Of a stretch of DNA of 64,000 nt, positions 38,903-47,901 are shown in pieces. Origin of the DNA: Pseudomonas fluorescens (GTDB taxonomy: Bacteria; Pseudomonadota; Gammaproteobacteria; Pseudomonadales; Pseudomonadaceae). The position numbers and the translations under genes are program-made. Under the pieces are notes generated by a model, which was not told where the DNA came from, did not search any database, and saw nothing but the letters and a program-made list of their open reading frames with translations. Every line of letters starts with the position of its first letter. Position 1 is the stretch's first letter. The stretch is from assembly GCF_001623525.1 (NCBI RefSeq), contig NZ_CP015225.1, positions 4,352,501 to 4,416,500 of the forward strand, written 5' to 3'.

Positions 38903-39598
38903 TTGGCAGCCAAGAAAAAACCTGCACCCAAACGCGGCGCCAGTCGTTACCAGCCTCCAGCCAAAAAACCGATTCCGGGCTGGTTGTGGATGGCCATCGG
39001 CCTGACCGTCGGCGCTTTCATTGTGTTTCTGATGAAGCTGGAGCCGGGCCAGGGCGATGACGTCAAGCGCGTCCGGCAAGAGCAGCAGAAAGCCACGCGG
39101 ATCGCCGAGGCCAACAAGACTCCGCCGAGCCCAACGCAACCGGTGAAGCCGAAGTACGACTTCTACACCTTGCTGCCGGAATCGGAAGTCATCGTGCCGC
39201 CCGAAGCCGTACCGGAGAAAACCCTGCCGACGCCGCAAGTGCCCACCACGCCGGTGACCCCGGCCGAAGCGGCGAAGATCGACACCGCCCGCGCCCAGGC
39301 GGCCCTGGCCGGCATCACGCCGCCGCCCGCCCCACCGGTGCAGAAAGCCGCGCCGGTGACGAAGTTCTTCCTGCAGGCCGGTTCGTTCCGCAAGGAAGCC
39401 GACGCCGACAAGGTCCGCGCGCAGATCATTCTGCTGGGTCAGTCCGTGGCGGTGGAGTCCGGCACCGTGAAGGACGAAACCTGGTACCGGGTACTGGTCG
39501 GGCCGTTCAGCAACCGCGAAGAACTGACCAAGGCCCAGAAACAATTGGCCGGCAGCGGTTTCAGCAACCTGTTGTTACAACAACGCCAGAGCCGCTGA
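38903..39598 (+). CDS. SPOR domain protein (FtsN-like)
   Basis: Bitopic envelope protein of 231 residues. A lysine-rich cytoplasmic tail (AAKKKPAPKRGASRYQ) leads into one helix (PGWLWMAIGLTVGAFIVFLM, about 28-47), a Pro/Ala-rich periplasmic linker and a C-terminal SPOR domain (KFFLQAGSFRKEADADKVRAQ, VLVGPFSNREELTKAQKQLAG). The start is the TTG at 38903, directly after the argS stop; no better start gives the conserved tail. The layout resembles FtsN, a division activator; assignment as FtsN itself is not proven. Confidence 0.85.
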   Translation: MAAKKKPAPKRGASRYQPPAKKPIPGWLWMAIGLTVGAFIVFLMKLEPGQGDDVKRVRQEQQKATRIAEANKTPPSPTQPVKPKYDFYTLLPESEVIVPPEAVPEKTLPTPQVPTTPVTPAEAAKIDTARAQAALAGITPPPAPPVQKAAPVTKFFLQAGSFRKEADADKVRAQIILLGQSVAVESGTVKDETWYRVLVGPFSNREELTKAQKQLAGSGFSNLLLQQRQSR

Positions 39599-39630
39599 TC
39601 TCGTCAAGGACACCTGTGGCTGTGGGGCTT

Positions 39631-39726
39631 TTGTGGCGAGGGAGCTTGCTCCCGCTGGGCTGCGCAGCAGCCCCAACAGCTTGGGACCGCTACGCGCTCC
39701 AGCGGGAGCAAGCTCCCTCGCCACAG
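39631..39726. repeat. REP doublet, family A
   Basis: Arms ttgtggcgagggagcttgct and agcaagctccctcgccacag flank about 55 bp between the SPOR gene and hslV. Confidence 0.85.
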
Positions 39727-39865
39727 TGAATGCCTTTGCCACAAACCTGATCGGCAACCCGGGACACCACTCGTCCCCTCCCCCACCCCACAGTTGAAAA
39801 ACCCCGCGCCACCCCCATATGAGTTCCATCCGGGCATTTTCGCCCCGCTGCGTGGAGACTCTCCC

Positions 39866-40396
39866 TTGACCACCATCGTTTCAGTCCGCCGTCATGGCAA
39901 AGTCGTCATGGGCGGCGACGGCCAGGTTTCACTGGGCAACACCGTGATGAAAGGCAACGCGAAGAAAGTCCGCCGCCTGTATCACGGCGAAGTCATCGCC
40001 GGTTTCGCCGGGGCCACTGCCGACGCCTTCACGTTATTCGAACGTTTCGAAGGCCAACTTGAGAAACACCAGGGCCACCTGGTCCGAGCCGCCGTGGAAC
40101 TGGCCAAGGAATGGCGCACCGACCGCTCCCTGAGCCGCCTCGAAGCCATGCTCGCGGTCGCCAACAAGGACGCCTCCCTGATCATCACCGGCAACGGCGA
40201 CGTCGTTGAGCCCGAAGACGGCCTGATCGCCATGGGTTCCGGCGGTGCCTACGCCCAGGCTGCGGCCAGTGCCCTGCTGAAAAAAACCGACCTGTCGGCT
40301 CGTGAGATCGTCGAGACTGCCTTGGGCATTGCCGGCGACATCTGTGTCTTCACCAACCACACCCAGACCATTGAGGAGCAGGACCTCGCGGAATAA
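39866..40396 (+). CDS. hslV: ATP-dependent protease subunit HslV
   Basis: Proteasome-like peptidase of the HslUV complex, 176 residues. The start must be the TTG at 39866, because removal of the initiator exposes the catalytic threonine of [21 protein letters not shown]; a GGAG ribosome site lies about 10 bp upstream. The longer frame upstream to 39794 would bury this residue. The internal motifs [19 protein letters not shown] and [11 protein letters not shown] are typical. hslU follows after 56 bp. Confidence 0.96.
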   Translation: MTTIVSVRRHGKVVMGGDGQVSLGNTVMKGNAKKVRRLYHGEVIAGFAGATADAFTLFERFEGQLEKHQGHLVRAAVELAKEWRTDRSLSRLEAMLAVANKDASLIITGNGDVVEPEDGLIAMGSGGAYAQAAASALLKKTDLSAREIVETALGIAGDICVFTNHTQTIEEQDLAE

Positions 40397-40452
40397 GCCT
40401 GCCCAGGCGAACCACGCCACGGCCCATTCTTGCTTGAGGACCACCCATTATT

Positions 40453-41790
40453 ATGTCCATGACTCCCCGCGAAATCGTCCACGAACTCAACCGCCATATC
40501 ATCGGCCAGGACGATGCCAAGCGCGCCGTCGCCATCGCCCTGCGTAACCGCTGGCGCCGGATGCAATTGCCCGAAGAACTGCGCGTCGAAGTGACCCCCA
40601 AGAACATCCTGATGATCGGCCCGACCGGTGTCGGTAAAACCGAAATCGCCCGGCGCCTGGCCAAACTCGCCAACGCGCCGTTCATCAAGGTCGAAGCCAC
40701 CAAATTCACCGAAGTCGGCTATGTCGGCCGCGACGTCGAGTCGATCATCCGTGACCTGGCCGATGCCGCCATCAAGCTGCTGCGCGAACAGGAAATCACC
40801 AAGGTCCGCCACCGCGCCGAAGACGCCGCCGAAGAGCGCATCCTCGACGCCCTGCTGCCACCAGCGCGCATGGGCTTCAACGCCGACGCCGCCGCGACCC
40901 AGGACTCCAACACCCGCCAACTGTTCCGCAAGCGCCTGCGCGAAGGCCAGCTGGACGACAAGGAAATCGAGATCGAAGTGGCCGAAATGGCCGGCGTCGA
41001 TATTTCCGCGCCGCCAGGCATGGAAGAGATGACCAACCAGTTGCAGAGCCTGTTCGCCAACATGGGCAAGGGCAAGAAGAAAAACCGCAAGCTCAAGGTC
41101 AAGGAAGCGCTGAAACTGGTGCGCGACGAAGAAGCCAGCCGCCTGGTCAACGAAGAAGAGTTGAAGGCCAAGGCGCTGGAGGCGGTCGAGCAACATGGCA
41201 TCGTGTTCATCGATGAAATCGACAAGGTCGCCAAGCGCGGCAATGTCGGCGGTGCCGATGTGTCCCGCGAAGGTGTACAACGCGACCTGCTGCCGCTGAT
41301 CGAAGGCTGCACGGTCAACACCAAGCTGGGCATGGTCAAGACCGACCATATTCTGTTCATCGCCTCCGGTGCGTTCCACCTGAGCAAGCCGAGCGACCTG
41401 GTGCCAGAGCTGCAGGGTCGCCTGCCGATCCGTGTCGAGCTCAAGGCGCTGACGCCGGAAGACTTCGAACGCATCCTCAGCGAGCCCCACGCGTCCCTGA
41501 CCGAACAGTATTGCGCGCTGCTCAAGACCGAAGGCCTGAACATCGAGTTCACCCCGGAAGGCATCAAGCGCCTGGCCCAGATCGCCTGGCAGGTCAACGA
41601 GAAGACCGAGAACATCGGTGCCCGTCGCCTGCACACGTTGCTCGAACGCCTGCTCGAGGAAGTCTCGTTCAGCGCCGGCGACCTGGCGAGCGCCCACAAC
41701 GAAGCGCCGATCCTCATCGACGCCGAGTACGTCAACAGCCACCTGGGTGAATTGGCGCAAAACGAAGATCTGTCGCGGTATATCCTGTAG
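40453..41790 (+). CDS. hslU: ATP-dependent protease ATPase subunit HslU
   Basis: AAA+ unfoldase that feeds proteins into HslV, 445 residues. N-terminal [20 protein letters not shown], Walker [10 protein letters not shown], the inserted I domain (about 110-240), Walker [15 protein letters not shown], sensor and arginine-finger regions ([13 protein letters not shown]), and the C-terminal tail LSRYIL that docks into HslV are all present. Confidence 0.97.
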   Translation: MSMTPREIVHELNRHIIGQDDAKRAVAIALRNRWRRMQLPEELRVEVTPKNILMIGPTGVGKTEIARRLAKLANAPFIKVEATKFTEVGYVGRDVESIIRDLADAAIKLLREQEITKVRHRAEDAAEERILDALLPPARMGFNADAAATQDSNTRQLFRKRLREGQLDDKEIEIEVAEMAGVDISAPPGMEEMTNQLQSLFANMGKGKKKNRKLKVKEALKLVRDEEASRLVNEEELKAKALEAVEQHGIVFIDEIDKVAKRGNVGGADVSREGVQRDLLPLIEGCTVNTKLGMVKTDHILFIASGAFHLSKPSDLVPELQGRLPIRVELKALTPEDFERILSEPHASLTEQYCALLKTEGLNIEFTPEGIKRLAQIAWQVNEKTENIGARRLHTLLERLLEEVSFSAGDLASAHNEAPILIDAEYVNSHLGELAQNEDLSRYIL

Positions 41791-41814
41791 GCCACACGAT
41801 GTGTGAGCGGGCTC

Positions 41815-41949
41815 CTGTGGCGAGGGAGCTTGCTCCCGCTGGGTCGCGAAGCGGCCCCAAAAACCCGACGCCGCCGCTTATCCGGCGGATTATCGGGAGT
41901 CTTTTGGGAGGGCTTCGCCCTCCAGCGGGAGCAAGCTCCCTCGCCACGG
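41815..41949. repeat. REP doublet, family A, with inner palindrome
   Basis: Arms ctgtggcgagggagcttgct and agcaagctccctcgccacgg flank about 90 bp that contain a further dyad around gccgccgcttatccggcgg. Located between hslU and the DUF971 gene. Confidence 0.85.
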
Positions 41950-41987
41950 ATCGCTCATGCAAGGCGTCACGAAACGGACGATCTGCC

Positions 41988-42365
41988 ATGACCAAACTCC
42001 CCACCGCCATCAACCTGCACAAAGCCTCCAAGACCCTGACGCTCAAATACGCGCCGGACGAGGAGTATCACTTGCCCGCCGAGTTCCTGCGGGTGCACTC
42101 GCCTTCCGCCGAAGTCCAGGGCCACGGCAAACCCATCCTGCAATACGGCAAGCTCAACGTTGCACTGATCAAGGTCGAACCGGCCGGCCAGTACGCACTG
42201 AAACTGACCTTCGACGACGGCCACGACAGCGGGCTGTTCACCTGGGACTATCTCTACCAGTTGGCGGTGCGTCAGGAAGACTTGTGGAACGATTATCTTG
42301 GCGAACTCAAGGCCGCCGGAAAAACCCGCGACCCGGACGAGTCCGTCGTCAAGCTGATGCTCTAA
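41988..42365 (+). CDS. DUF971 / gamma-butyrobetaine hydroxylase-like N-terminal domain protein
   Basis: A 125-residue protein consisting of one DUF971 domain (LKYAPDEEYHLPAEFLRVHSPSAEVQGHG, YALKLTFDDGHDSGLFTWDYLYQLA). In larger proteins this fold is the N-terminal part of gamma-butyrobetaine hydroxylase and some iron-sulfur proteins. The ATG at 41988 is preferred, because upstream in-frame codons lie in the REP repeat. Position between hslU and phaC1 is conserved in Pseudomonas, but the function is not known. Confidence 0.85.
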   Translation: MTKLPTAINLHKASKTLTLKYAPDEEYHLPAEFLRVHSPSAEVQGHGKPILQYGKLNVALIKVEPAGQYALKLTFDDGHDSGLFTWDYLYQLAVRQEDLWNDYLGELKAAGKTRDPDESVVKLML

Positions 42366-42482
42366 CTCAGGGGCTGGCGCTTTAGGGCGATTTTTCTAGA
42401 CTCATCTGCTTGAATGCCCGCGCAGCAACGTCAATGACTGGCCTGCTTGCGAAAAAAATTAAACTCGGGTAACCAATGGAGC

Positions 42483-42500
42483 TGGCAAGTTACCTGCAAA
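42483..42500 (+). promoter_or_regulatory. Candidate RpoN (sigma54) promoter of phaC1
   Basis: TGGCAAGTTACCTGCAAA has the GG-N10-GC core of -24/-12 promoters (GG at 42484-42485, GC at 42496-42497), about 145 bp before the phaC1 ATG. A sigma54-dependent promoter has been described for P. aeruginosa phaC1, which supports the reading. Confidence 0.55.
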
Positions 42501-42643
42501 GGAACCGCCGAGTTCCTGGCATACGTTTCCTCATTGGCCCTCGATGCGGAATTAATGGTCACCCGAGCAGCGTACCTGGTATTGGCTGTGTGGCTTCATG
42601 GCACGATCCGGGTACTCGTCTGAAGGACAATGGAGCGTCGTAG

Positions 42644-44323
42644 ATGAGCAACAAGAACAACGATGACCTGAAGTATCAAGCCTCGGAAAATACCCTGGGG
42701 TTGAATCCCGTCGTCGGCTTGCGCAGGAAAGATCTGCTGGCCTCTGCCCGCATGGTGCTGACCCAGGCCATCAAACAACCGCTGCACAGCGTCAAGCACG
42801 TCGCCCATTTCGGCGTCGAACTCAAGAATGTCCTGTTCGGCAAATCCGAACTGCAGCCGGCCGGCGACGACCGTCGCTTCGCTGACCCGGCGTGGAGCCA
42901 GAACCCACTCTACAAACGCTACTTGCAAACCTACCTGGCGTGGCGCAAGGAGCTGCACGCCTGGATCGACGACAGCAACCTCTCGCCCGCGGACATCAGC
43001 CGCGGGCATTTCGTGATCAACCTGATGACCGAAGCCATGGCCCCGACCAACTCGGCGGCCAACCCGGCAGCAGTCAAGCGCTTCTTCGAAACCGGCGGCA
43101 AGAGCCTGCTCGATGGCCTGTCCCACCTGGCCAAGGACCTGGTGCACAACGGCGGGATGCCGAGCCAGGTCGACATGGGCGCGTTCGAGGTCGGCAAGAG
43201 CCTGGGCGTGACCGAAGGCGCCGTGGTGTTTCGCAACGACGTGCTGGAGCTGATCCAGTACCGCCCCATCACCGAGCAGGTCCACGAGCGACCGCTGCTG
43301 GTGGTGCCGCCACAAATCAACAAGTTCTATGTATTCGACCTGAGCCCGGACAAGAGCCTGGCGCGCTTCTGCCTGCGCAGCAACGTGCAGACCTTCATCG
43401 TCAGTTGGCGCAACCCCACCAAGGAACAGCGCGAGTGGGGCCTGTCGACCTACATCGAGGCGCTCAAGGAAGCGGTGGACGTGGTCACGGCCATCACCGG
43501 CAGCAAGGACGTGAACATGCTCGGCGCCTGCTCGGGCGGCATCACCTGCACCGCGCTGCTGGGCCATTACGCCGCCCTCGGCGAGAAAAAGGTCAATGCG
43601 CTGACCCTGCTGGTCAGCGTGCTCGACACCACCCTGGACACCGACGTGGCGTTGTTCGTCGACGAACAGACCCTGGAAGCGGCCAAGCGCCATTCCTACC
43701 AGGCCGGTGTACTCGAAGGTCGCGACATGGCCAAGGTGTTCGCCTGGATGCGCCCCAACGACTTGATCTGGAACTACTGGGTCAACAATTATCTGTTGGG
43801 CAACGAGCCGCCCGTGTTCGACATCCTGTTCTGGAACAACGACACCACGAGGCTGCCGGCGGCGTTCCACGGCGATCTCATCGAAATGTTCAAGAACAAT
43901 CCACTGATCCGTCCCAATGCACTGGAAGTGTGCGGCACGCCCATCGATCTCAAGCAGGTCACCGCCGACATCTTCTCCCTGGCCGGCACCAACGACCACA
44001 TCACGCCGTGGAAGTCCTGCTACAAGTCGGCACAGCTGTTTGGCGGCAAGGTGGAGTTCGTACTGTCGAGCAGCGGCCATATCCAGAGCATCCTCAACCC
44101 GCCAGGCAACCCCAAGTCGCGCTACATGACCAGTGATGACATGCCAGCCAAGGCCGAGGACTGGCAGGAGAATTCAACCAAGCACACCGACTCCTGGTGG
44201 CTGCACTGGCAGGCCTGGCAGGCCGAGCGCTCGGGCAAACTGAAAAAAGCCCCGACCGTGCTGGGCAACAAGGCCTACCCGGCCGGTGAAGCGGCGCCCG
44301 GCACTTATGTGCATGAAAGATAG
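42644..44323 (+). CDS. phaC1: Class II polyhydroxyalkanoate synthase 1
   Basis: Granule-bound polymerase that joins medium-chain 3-hydroxyacyl-CoA units. The 559 residues have the class II N-terminus, the lipase-box-like nucleophile GACSGG with the catalytic Cys, and the C-terminal catalytic His in TNDHITPW. It is followed by phaZ after 84 bp and has a paralogue, PhaC2, 2.7 kb downstream. Confidence 0.97.
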   Translation: MSNKNNDDLKYQASENTLGLNPVVGLRRKDLLASARMVLTQAIKQPLHSVKHVAHFGVELKNVLFGKSELQPAGDDRRFADPAWSQNPLYKRYLQTYLAWRKELHAWIDDSNLSPADISRGHFVINLMTEAMAPTNSAANPAAVKRFFETGGKSLLDGLSHLAKDLVHNGGMPSQVDMGAFEVGKSLGVTEGAVVFRNDVLELIQYRPITEQVHERPLLVVPPQINKFYVFDLSPDKSLARFCLRSNVQTFIVSWRNPTKEQREWGLSTYIEALKEAVDVVTAITGSKDVNMLGACSGGITCTALLGHYAALGEKKVNALTLLVSVLDTTLDTDVALFVDEQTLEAAKRHSYQAGVLEGRDMAKVFAWMRPNDLIWNYWVNNYLLGNEPPVFDILFWNNDTTRLPAAFHGDLIEMFKNNPLIRPNALEVCGTPIDLKQVTADIFSLAGTNDHITPWKSCYKSAQLFGGKVEFVLSSSGHIQSILNPPGNPKSRYMTSDDMPAKAEDWQENSTKHTDSWWLHWQAWQAERSGKLKKAPTVLGNKAYPAGEAAPGTYVHER

Positions 44324-44378
44324 CTGCAAGCTTCAAGCGCCTTAACTTGCAGCTTGAAACTTGAAGCTTGATGCTGCT
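44322..44378. repeat. Short AT-richer inverted repeat (agcttcaagc family D)
   Basis: Arms gctgcaagcttcaagc and gcttgaaacttgaagcttga, with an extra cttgcagctt, can fold into a hairpin between phaC1 and phaZ. A related element occupies 52915-53000 before hisI. It may reduce read-through from phaC1 into phaZ, but no U-run marks it as a terminator. Confidence 0.6.
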
Positions 44379-44407
44379 TTTCCACTTCTCCACCCCAGGG
44401 CTTGAGC

Positions 44408-45262
44408 ATGCCGCAACCGTACATCTTCCGTACCGTCGATCTGGATGGCCAGACCTTGCGCACCGCGGTACGTCCCGGCAAGCCTCACTTGACGCCGCTG
44501 CTGATTTTCAACGGCATCGGCGCCAACCTCGAGCTGGTGTTCCCGTTCATCCAGGCCCTGGACCCGGACCTGGAAGTCATCGCCTTTGACGTACCCGGTG
44601 TCGGCGGCTCATCGACGCCCAACCGGCCGTATCGTTTTCCTGGCCTGGCCAAACTCACCGCGCGAATGCTCGATTACCTGGACTACGGGCAGGTCAATGT
44701 GATCGGCGTGTCCTGGGGGGGCGCCCTGGCCCAGCAGTTCGCCCATGACTACCCCGAGCGCTGCAAGAAGCTGGTACTGGCGGCCACGGCGGCCGGGGCG
44801 GTGATGGTGCCGGGTAAACCGAAGGTGCTGTGGATGATGGCCAGCCCCCGGCGCTACGTTCAACCTTCCCATGTGATACGTATCGCCCCACTGATCTACG
44901 GCGGTTCGTTCCGTCGCGACCCGAGCCTGGCGGCCAGCCATGCGGCCAAGGTTCGTTCGGCGGGCAAGCTCGGTTATTACTGGCAACTGTTCGCCGGCCT
45001 GGGCTGGACCAGCATCCACTGGCTGCACAAGATCCACCAGCCGACCCTGGTGCTGGCTGGCGACGATGACCCGCTGATCCCGCTGATCAACATGCGCATG
45101 CTGGCCTGGCGCATTCCCAACGCCCAATTGCACATCATCGATGACGGCCATCTGTTCCTGATCACCCGGGCCGAGGCGGTGGCGCCGATCATCATGAAAT
45201 TCCTGGAGGAAGAACGTCAGCGTGCGGTGATGCATCCGCACCCCTCACCACTGGGCGGCTGA
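44408..45262 (+). CDS. phaZ: Medium-chain-length PHA depolymerase
   Basis: Intracellular alpha/beta hydrolase that mobilises stored PHA. The 284 residues (ATG at 44408; a TTG two codons earlier is also possible) show the oxyanion region LLIFNGIGANLE, the nucleophile elbow GVSWGGALAQQ, Asp in VLAGDDDPLIPL and His in DDGHLFLI. It sits between the two synthases, the standard mcl-PHA order. Confidence 0.96.
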   Translation: MPQPYIFRTVDLDGQTLRTAVRPGKPHLTPLLIFNGIGANLELVFPFIQALDPDLEVIAFDVPGVGGSSTPNRPYRFPGLAKLTARMLDYLDYGQVNVIGVSWGGALAQQFAHDYPERCKKLVLAATAAGAVMVPGKPKVLWMMASPRRYVQPSHVIRIAPLIYGGSFRRDPSLAASHAAKVRSAGKLGYYWQLFAGLGWTSIHWLHKIHQPTLVLAGDDDPLIPLINMRMLAWRIPNAQLHIIDDGHLFLITRAEAVAPIIMKFLEEERQRAVMHPHPSPLGG

Positions 45263-45374
45263 AACCGCCCATTAGCGCCTGGCAGGACGCCGGACCGCGC
45301 AGCGACCCGAAACAGCGACTATGTTGTCTGGTTCGGTGTGTTTGTTTTTAGCCTGATGACGAAGGAGTTGACTC

Positions 45375-47057
45375 ATGCGCGACAAACCGGCGAAGGGTTC
45401 CATGCCCGCCCCTGCCAGCTTCATCAACGCACAAAGTGCGGTCACCGGCCTGCGTGGCAGGGACCTGCTGTCCACCTTGCGCAGCGTTGCCGTACACGGC
45501 TTGCGCAACCCGGTGCACAGTGCCCGGCATGCGCTGAAGCTGGGCGGTCAACTGGGCCGAGTGCTGCTGGGGGAGACCCTGCACCCCACCAACCCCAACG
45601 ACCAGCGTTTCGCCGACCCCACCTGGCAGCTCAATCCGTTCTACCGCCGCAGCCTGCAGGCCTACCTGAGCTGGCAGAAACAGGTGACGAGCTGGATCGA
45701 CGAAAGCACCATGAGCCAGGATGACCGCGCCCGCGCCCACTTCGCCTTCGCCCTGCTCAACGACGCCGTTTCGCCGTCCAACACCTTGCTCAACCCGCTG
45801 GCGGTCAAGGAGCTGTTCAACTCCGGCGGCACCAGCCTGGTTCGAGGCCTCAGCCATCTGGTGGATGACCTGCTGCACAACGACGGGTTGCCGCGACAAA
45901 CCACGCCCCATGCCTTTGAAGTCGGCAAGACCCTGGCAACCACCCCTGGCGCGGTGGTATTTCGCAACGAATTGCTCGAGCTGATCCAGTACCGGTCCAT
46001 GAGCGAAAAGCAATACGCCAAGCCGTTGCTGATCGTGCCGCCGCAGATCAACAAGTTCTATATTTTCGACCTGAGCCCTTCCAACAGCTTCGTCCAGTAC
46101 GCCCTGAAAAACGGTTTGCAAGTTTTCATCATCAGTTGGCGCAACCCTGACGTACGCCACCGTGAATGGGGCCTGTCCAGCTACGTCGAGGCCGTGGAAG
46201 AGGCCATGAACGTCTGCCGGGCGATCACCGGCGCCCGCGAGGTCAACCTGATGGGCGCCTGCGCCGGAGGCATGACCATCGCCGCCCTGCAAGGCCACCT
46301 GCAAGCCAAGCGCCAGTTGCGTCGGGTCGCCAGTGCCACGTACCTGGTGAGCCTGCTGGACAGCCAGATCGACAGCCCGGCCACGCTGTTCATCGACGAG
46401 CAGACTCTCGAAGCCGCCAAGCGCCGTTCCTACCAGAAAGGCATCCTCGATGGCCGCGACCTGGCCCGGGTGTTTGCCTGGATGCGCCCCAACGATCTGA
46501 TCTGGACTTACTTCATCAACAACTATCTGCTGGGCAAGGAGCCGCCGGCCTTCGACATCCTCTACTGGAACAACGACTGCACCCGCCTGCCGGCGGCTTA
46601 CCACGGCGACCTGCTGGACTTCTTCAAGCACAACCCACTGACCCATCCCGGCGGTCTGGAAGTGTGCGGCACACCTATCGACCTGCAGAAAGTGACGGTG
46701 GACAGCTTCAGTGTGGGCGGCATAAATGACCACATCACACCGTGGGACGCGGTGTATCGCTCGACCCTGTTGCTCGGTGGCGAAAAACGCTTCGTGCTCT
46801 CCAACAGCGGCCACGTCCAGAGCATCCTCAACCCGCCGGGCAACCCCAAGGCCAACTTCATCGAAAGCGCAAAATTGAGCAGCGACCCACGGGCCTGGTA
46901 CTACGACGCCAAACACGTCGAAGGCAGCTGGTGGACCCAATGGCTGGGCTGGATCCAGGAGCGTTCCGGCGCCCAGCACGAAACCCAGATGACCTTGGGC
47001 AACGCGAACTACCCGCCTCTGGACGCAGCTCCCGGTACCTATGTTCGCGTGCGCTGA
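45375..47057 (+). CDS. phaC2: Class II polyhydroxyalkanoate synthase 2
   Basis: Second medium-chain PHA synthase, 560 residues. The nucleophile region is GACAGGMT (in PhaC1 GACSGG) and the catalytic His lies in INDHITPW. Long stretches match PhaC1, such as LLIVPPQINKFYIFDLSP and FAWMRPNDLIW, so the two arose by duplication. Upstream is a 112-bp gap without a clear promoter. Confidence 0.97.
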   Translation: MRDKPAKGSMPAPASFINAQSAVTGLRGRDLLSTLRSVAVHGLRNPVHSARHALKLGGQLGRVLLGETLHPTNPNDQRFADPTWQLNPFYRRSLQAYLSWQKQVTSWIDESTMSQDDRARAHFAFALLNDAVSPSNTLLNPLAVKELFNSGGTSLVRGLSHLVDDLLHNDGLPRQTTPHAFEVGKTLATTPGAVVFRNELLELIQYRSMSEKQYAKPLLIVPPQINKFYIFDLSPSNSFVQYALKNGLQVFIISWRNPDVRHREWGLSSYVEAVEEAMNVCRAITGAREVNLMGACAGGMTIAALQGHLQAKRQLRRVASATYLVSLLDSQIDSPATLFIDEQTLEAAKRRSYQKGILDGRDLARVFAWMRPNDLIWTYFINNYLLGKEPPAFDILYWNNDCTRLPAAYHGDLLDFFKHNPLTHPGGLEVCGTPIDLQKVTVDSFSVGGINDHITPWDAVYRSTLLLGGEKRFVLSNSGHVQSILNPPGNPKANFIESAKLSSDPRAWYYDAKHVEGSWWTQWLGWIQERSGAQHETQMTLGNANYPPLDAAPGTYVRVR

Positions 47058-47118
47058 AGCACCTTACCCCACGGCCAGGCGATTGGCCGTGGCATGACTT
47101 GATCATTAAGAAGACCGG

Positions 47119-47739
47119 ATGAAAACCCGCGACCGCATCCTTGAATGTGCCCTGCAATTGTTCAACGAAAAGGGCGAGCCGAACGTCTCCACCATGGAAG
47201 TTGCCAACGAAATGGGCATCAGCCCGGGCAACCTCTATTACCACTTTCATGGCAAGGAACCGCTGATCCTCGGGCTATTCGAGCGATTCCAGGGCGAACT
47301 GGCGCCGCTGCTGGACCCTCCGGCGGACGTGCAGTTGGCGCCAGAAGACTACTGGCTGTTCCTGCACTTGATCGTCGAACGCCTGGCCCAGTACCGCTTT
47401 CTGTTCCAGGACCTGTCGAACCTGGCCGGGCGCCTGCCGAAGCTGGCCAAGGGTATCCGCCAGTTGCTCAATGCCCTGAAGCGCACCCTCGCCTCACTGC
47501 TGGCGCAGCTCAAGGCCCAGGGTTTGCTGATCAGCGATACCCAGGCCCTAGGGCAGCTGGTGGAGCAGATCACCATGACCTTGCTGTTCTCCCTGGACTA
47601 TCAGCGGATCCTCGACCGTGAAGGCGAGGTTCGGTTGGTGGTCTACCAGATCATGATGCTGGTGGCCCCGCACCTGCCGCCCGCGACCAAGGTGGCGACT
47701 GAGCAACTGGCGTTGCGCTACCTGGAAGAACACGAGTAA
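47119..47739 (+). CDS. phaD: TetR-family regulator PhaD
   Basis: Transcriptional activator of pha genes, 206 residues. The N-terminal helix-turn-helix reads RILECALQLFNEKGEPNVSTMEVANEMGISPGNLYYHFHGKEPLI, a classic TetR motif; the C-terminal helical domain binds an acyl ligand, thought to be a CoA intermediate. In P. putida PhaD activates phaC1 and phaI. It ends the phaC1ZC2D unit and is followed by a repeat and a terminator. Confidence 0.95.
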   Translation: MKTRDRILECALQLFNEKGEPNVSTMEVANEMGISPGNLYYHFHGKEPLILGLFERFQGELAPLLDPPADVQLAPEDYWLFLHLIVERLAQYRFLFQDLSNLAGRLPKLAKGIRQLLNALKRTLASLLAQLKAQGLLISDTQALGQLVEQITMTLLFSLDYQRILDREGEVRLVVYQIMMLVAPHLPPATKVATEQLALRYLEEHE

Positions 47740-47746
47740 CGCAGTG

Positions 47747-47855
47747 TGACGCTCGCCCCATGCTCTGCGGGGGATGCAGCCCGAGACGCTCCGCGTCTCA
47801 AACAGCGGAACGCAGAGCGTCCCTGGAGGCATTCCCACGCGGGAGCGTGGGAACG
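47747..47855. repeat. Palindromic intergenic repeat, family B
   Basis: Related to the element at 14381-14488: gagacgctccgcgtctc and cgcagagcgtccctggaggc are followed by attcccacgcgggagcgtgg. It lies between convergent phaD and phaF. Confidence 0.75.
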
Positions 47856-47856
47856 A

Positions 47857-47886
47857 ACGCCCGGCCTTCACAGGCCGGGCGTTTTT
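47857..47886 (+). terminator. Terminator of phaC1ZC2D
   Basis: A perfect 11-bp stem (acgcccggcct / aggccgggcgt) with a 4-nt loop is followed by four T residues, about 120 bp after phaD. Confidence 0.8.
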
Positions 47887-47901
47887 GCATGTCCCGCAGA
47901 A

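Noticed and set aside
37045..38931. A 628-codon open frame antisense to argS
   Set aside because: Same shadow effect; the argS reading frame carries the conserved synthetase motifs.
39794..39866. Longer hslV starting at 39794
   Set aside because: It would bury the catalytic N-terminal threonine; the TTG at 39866 has a ribosome site and gives the conserved TTIVSV start.
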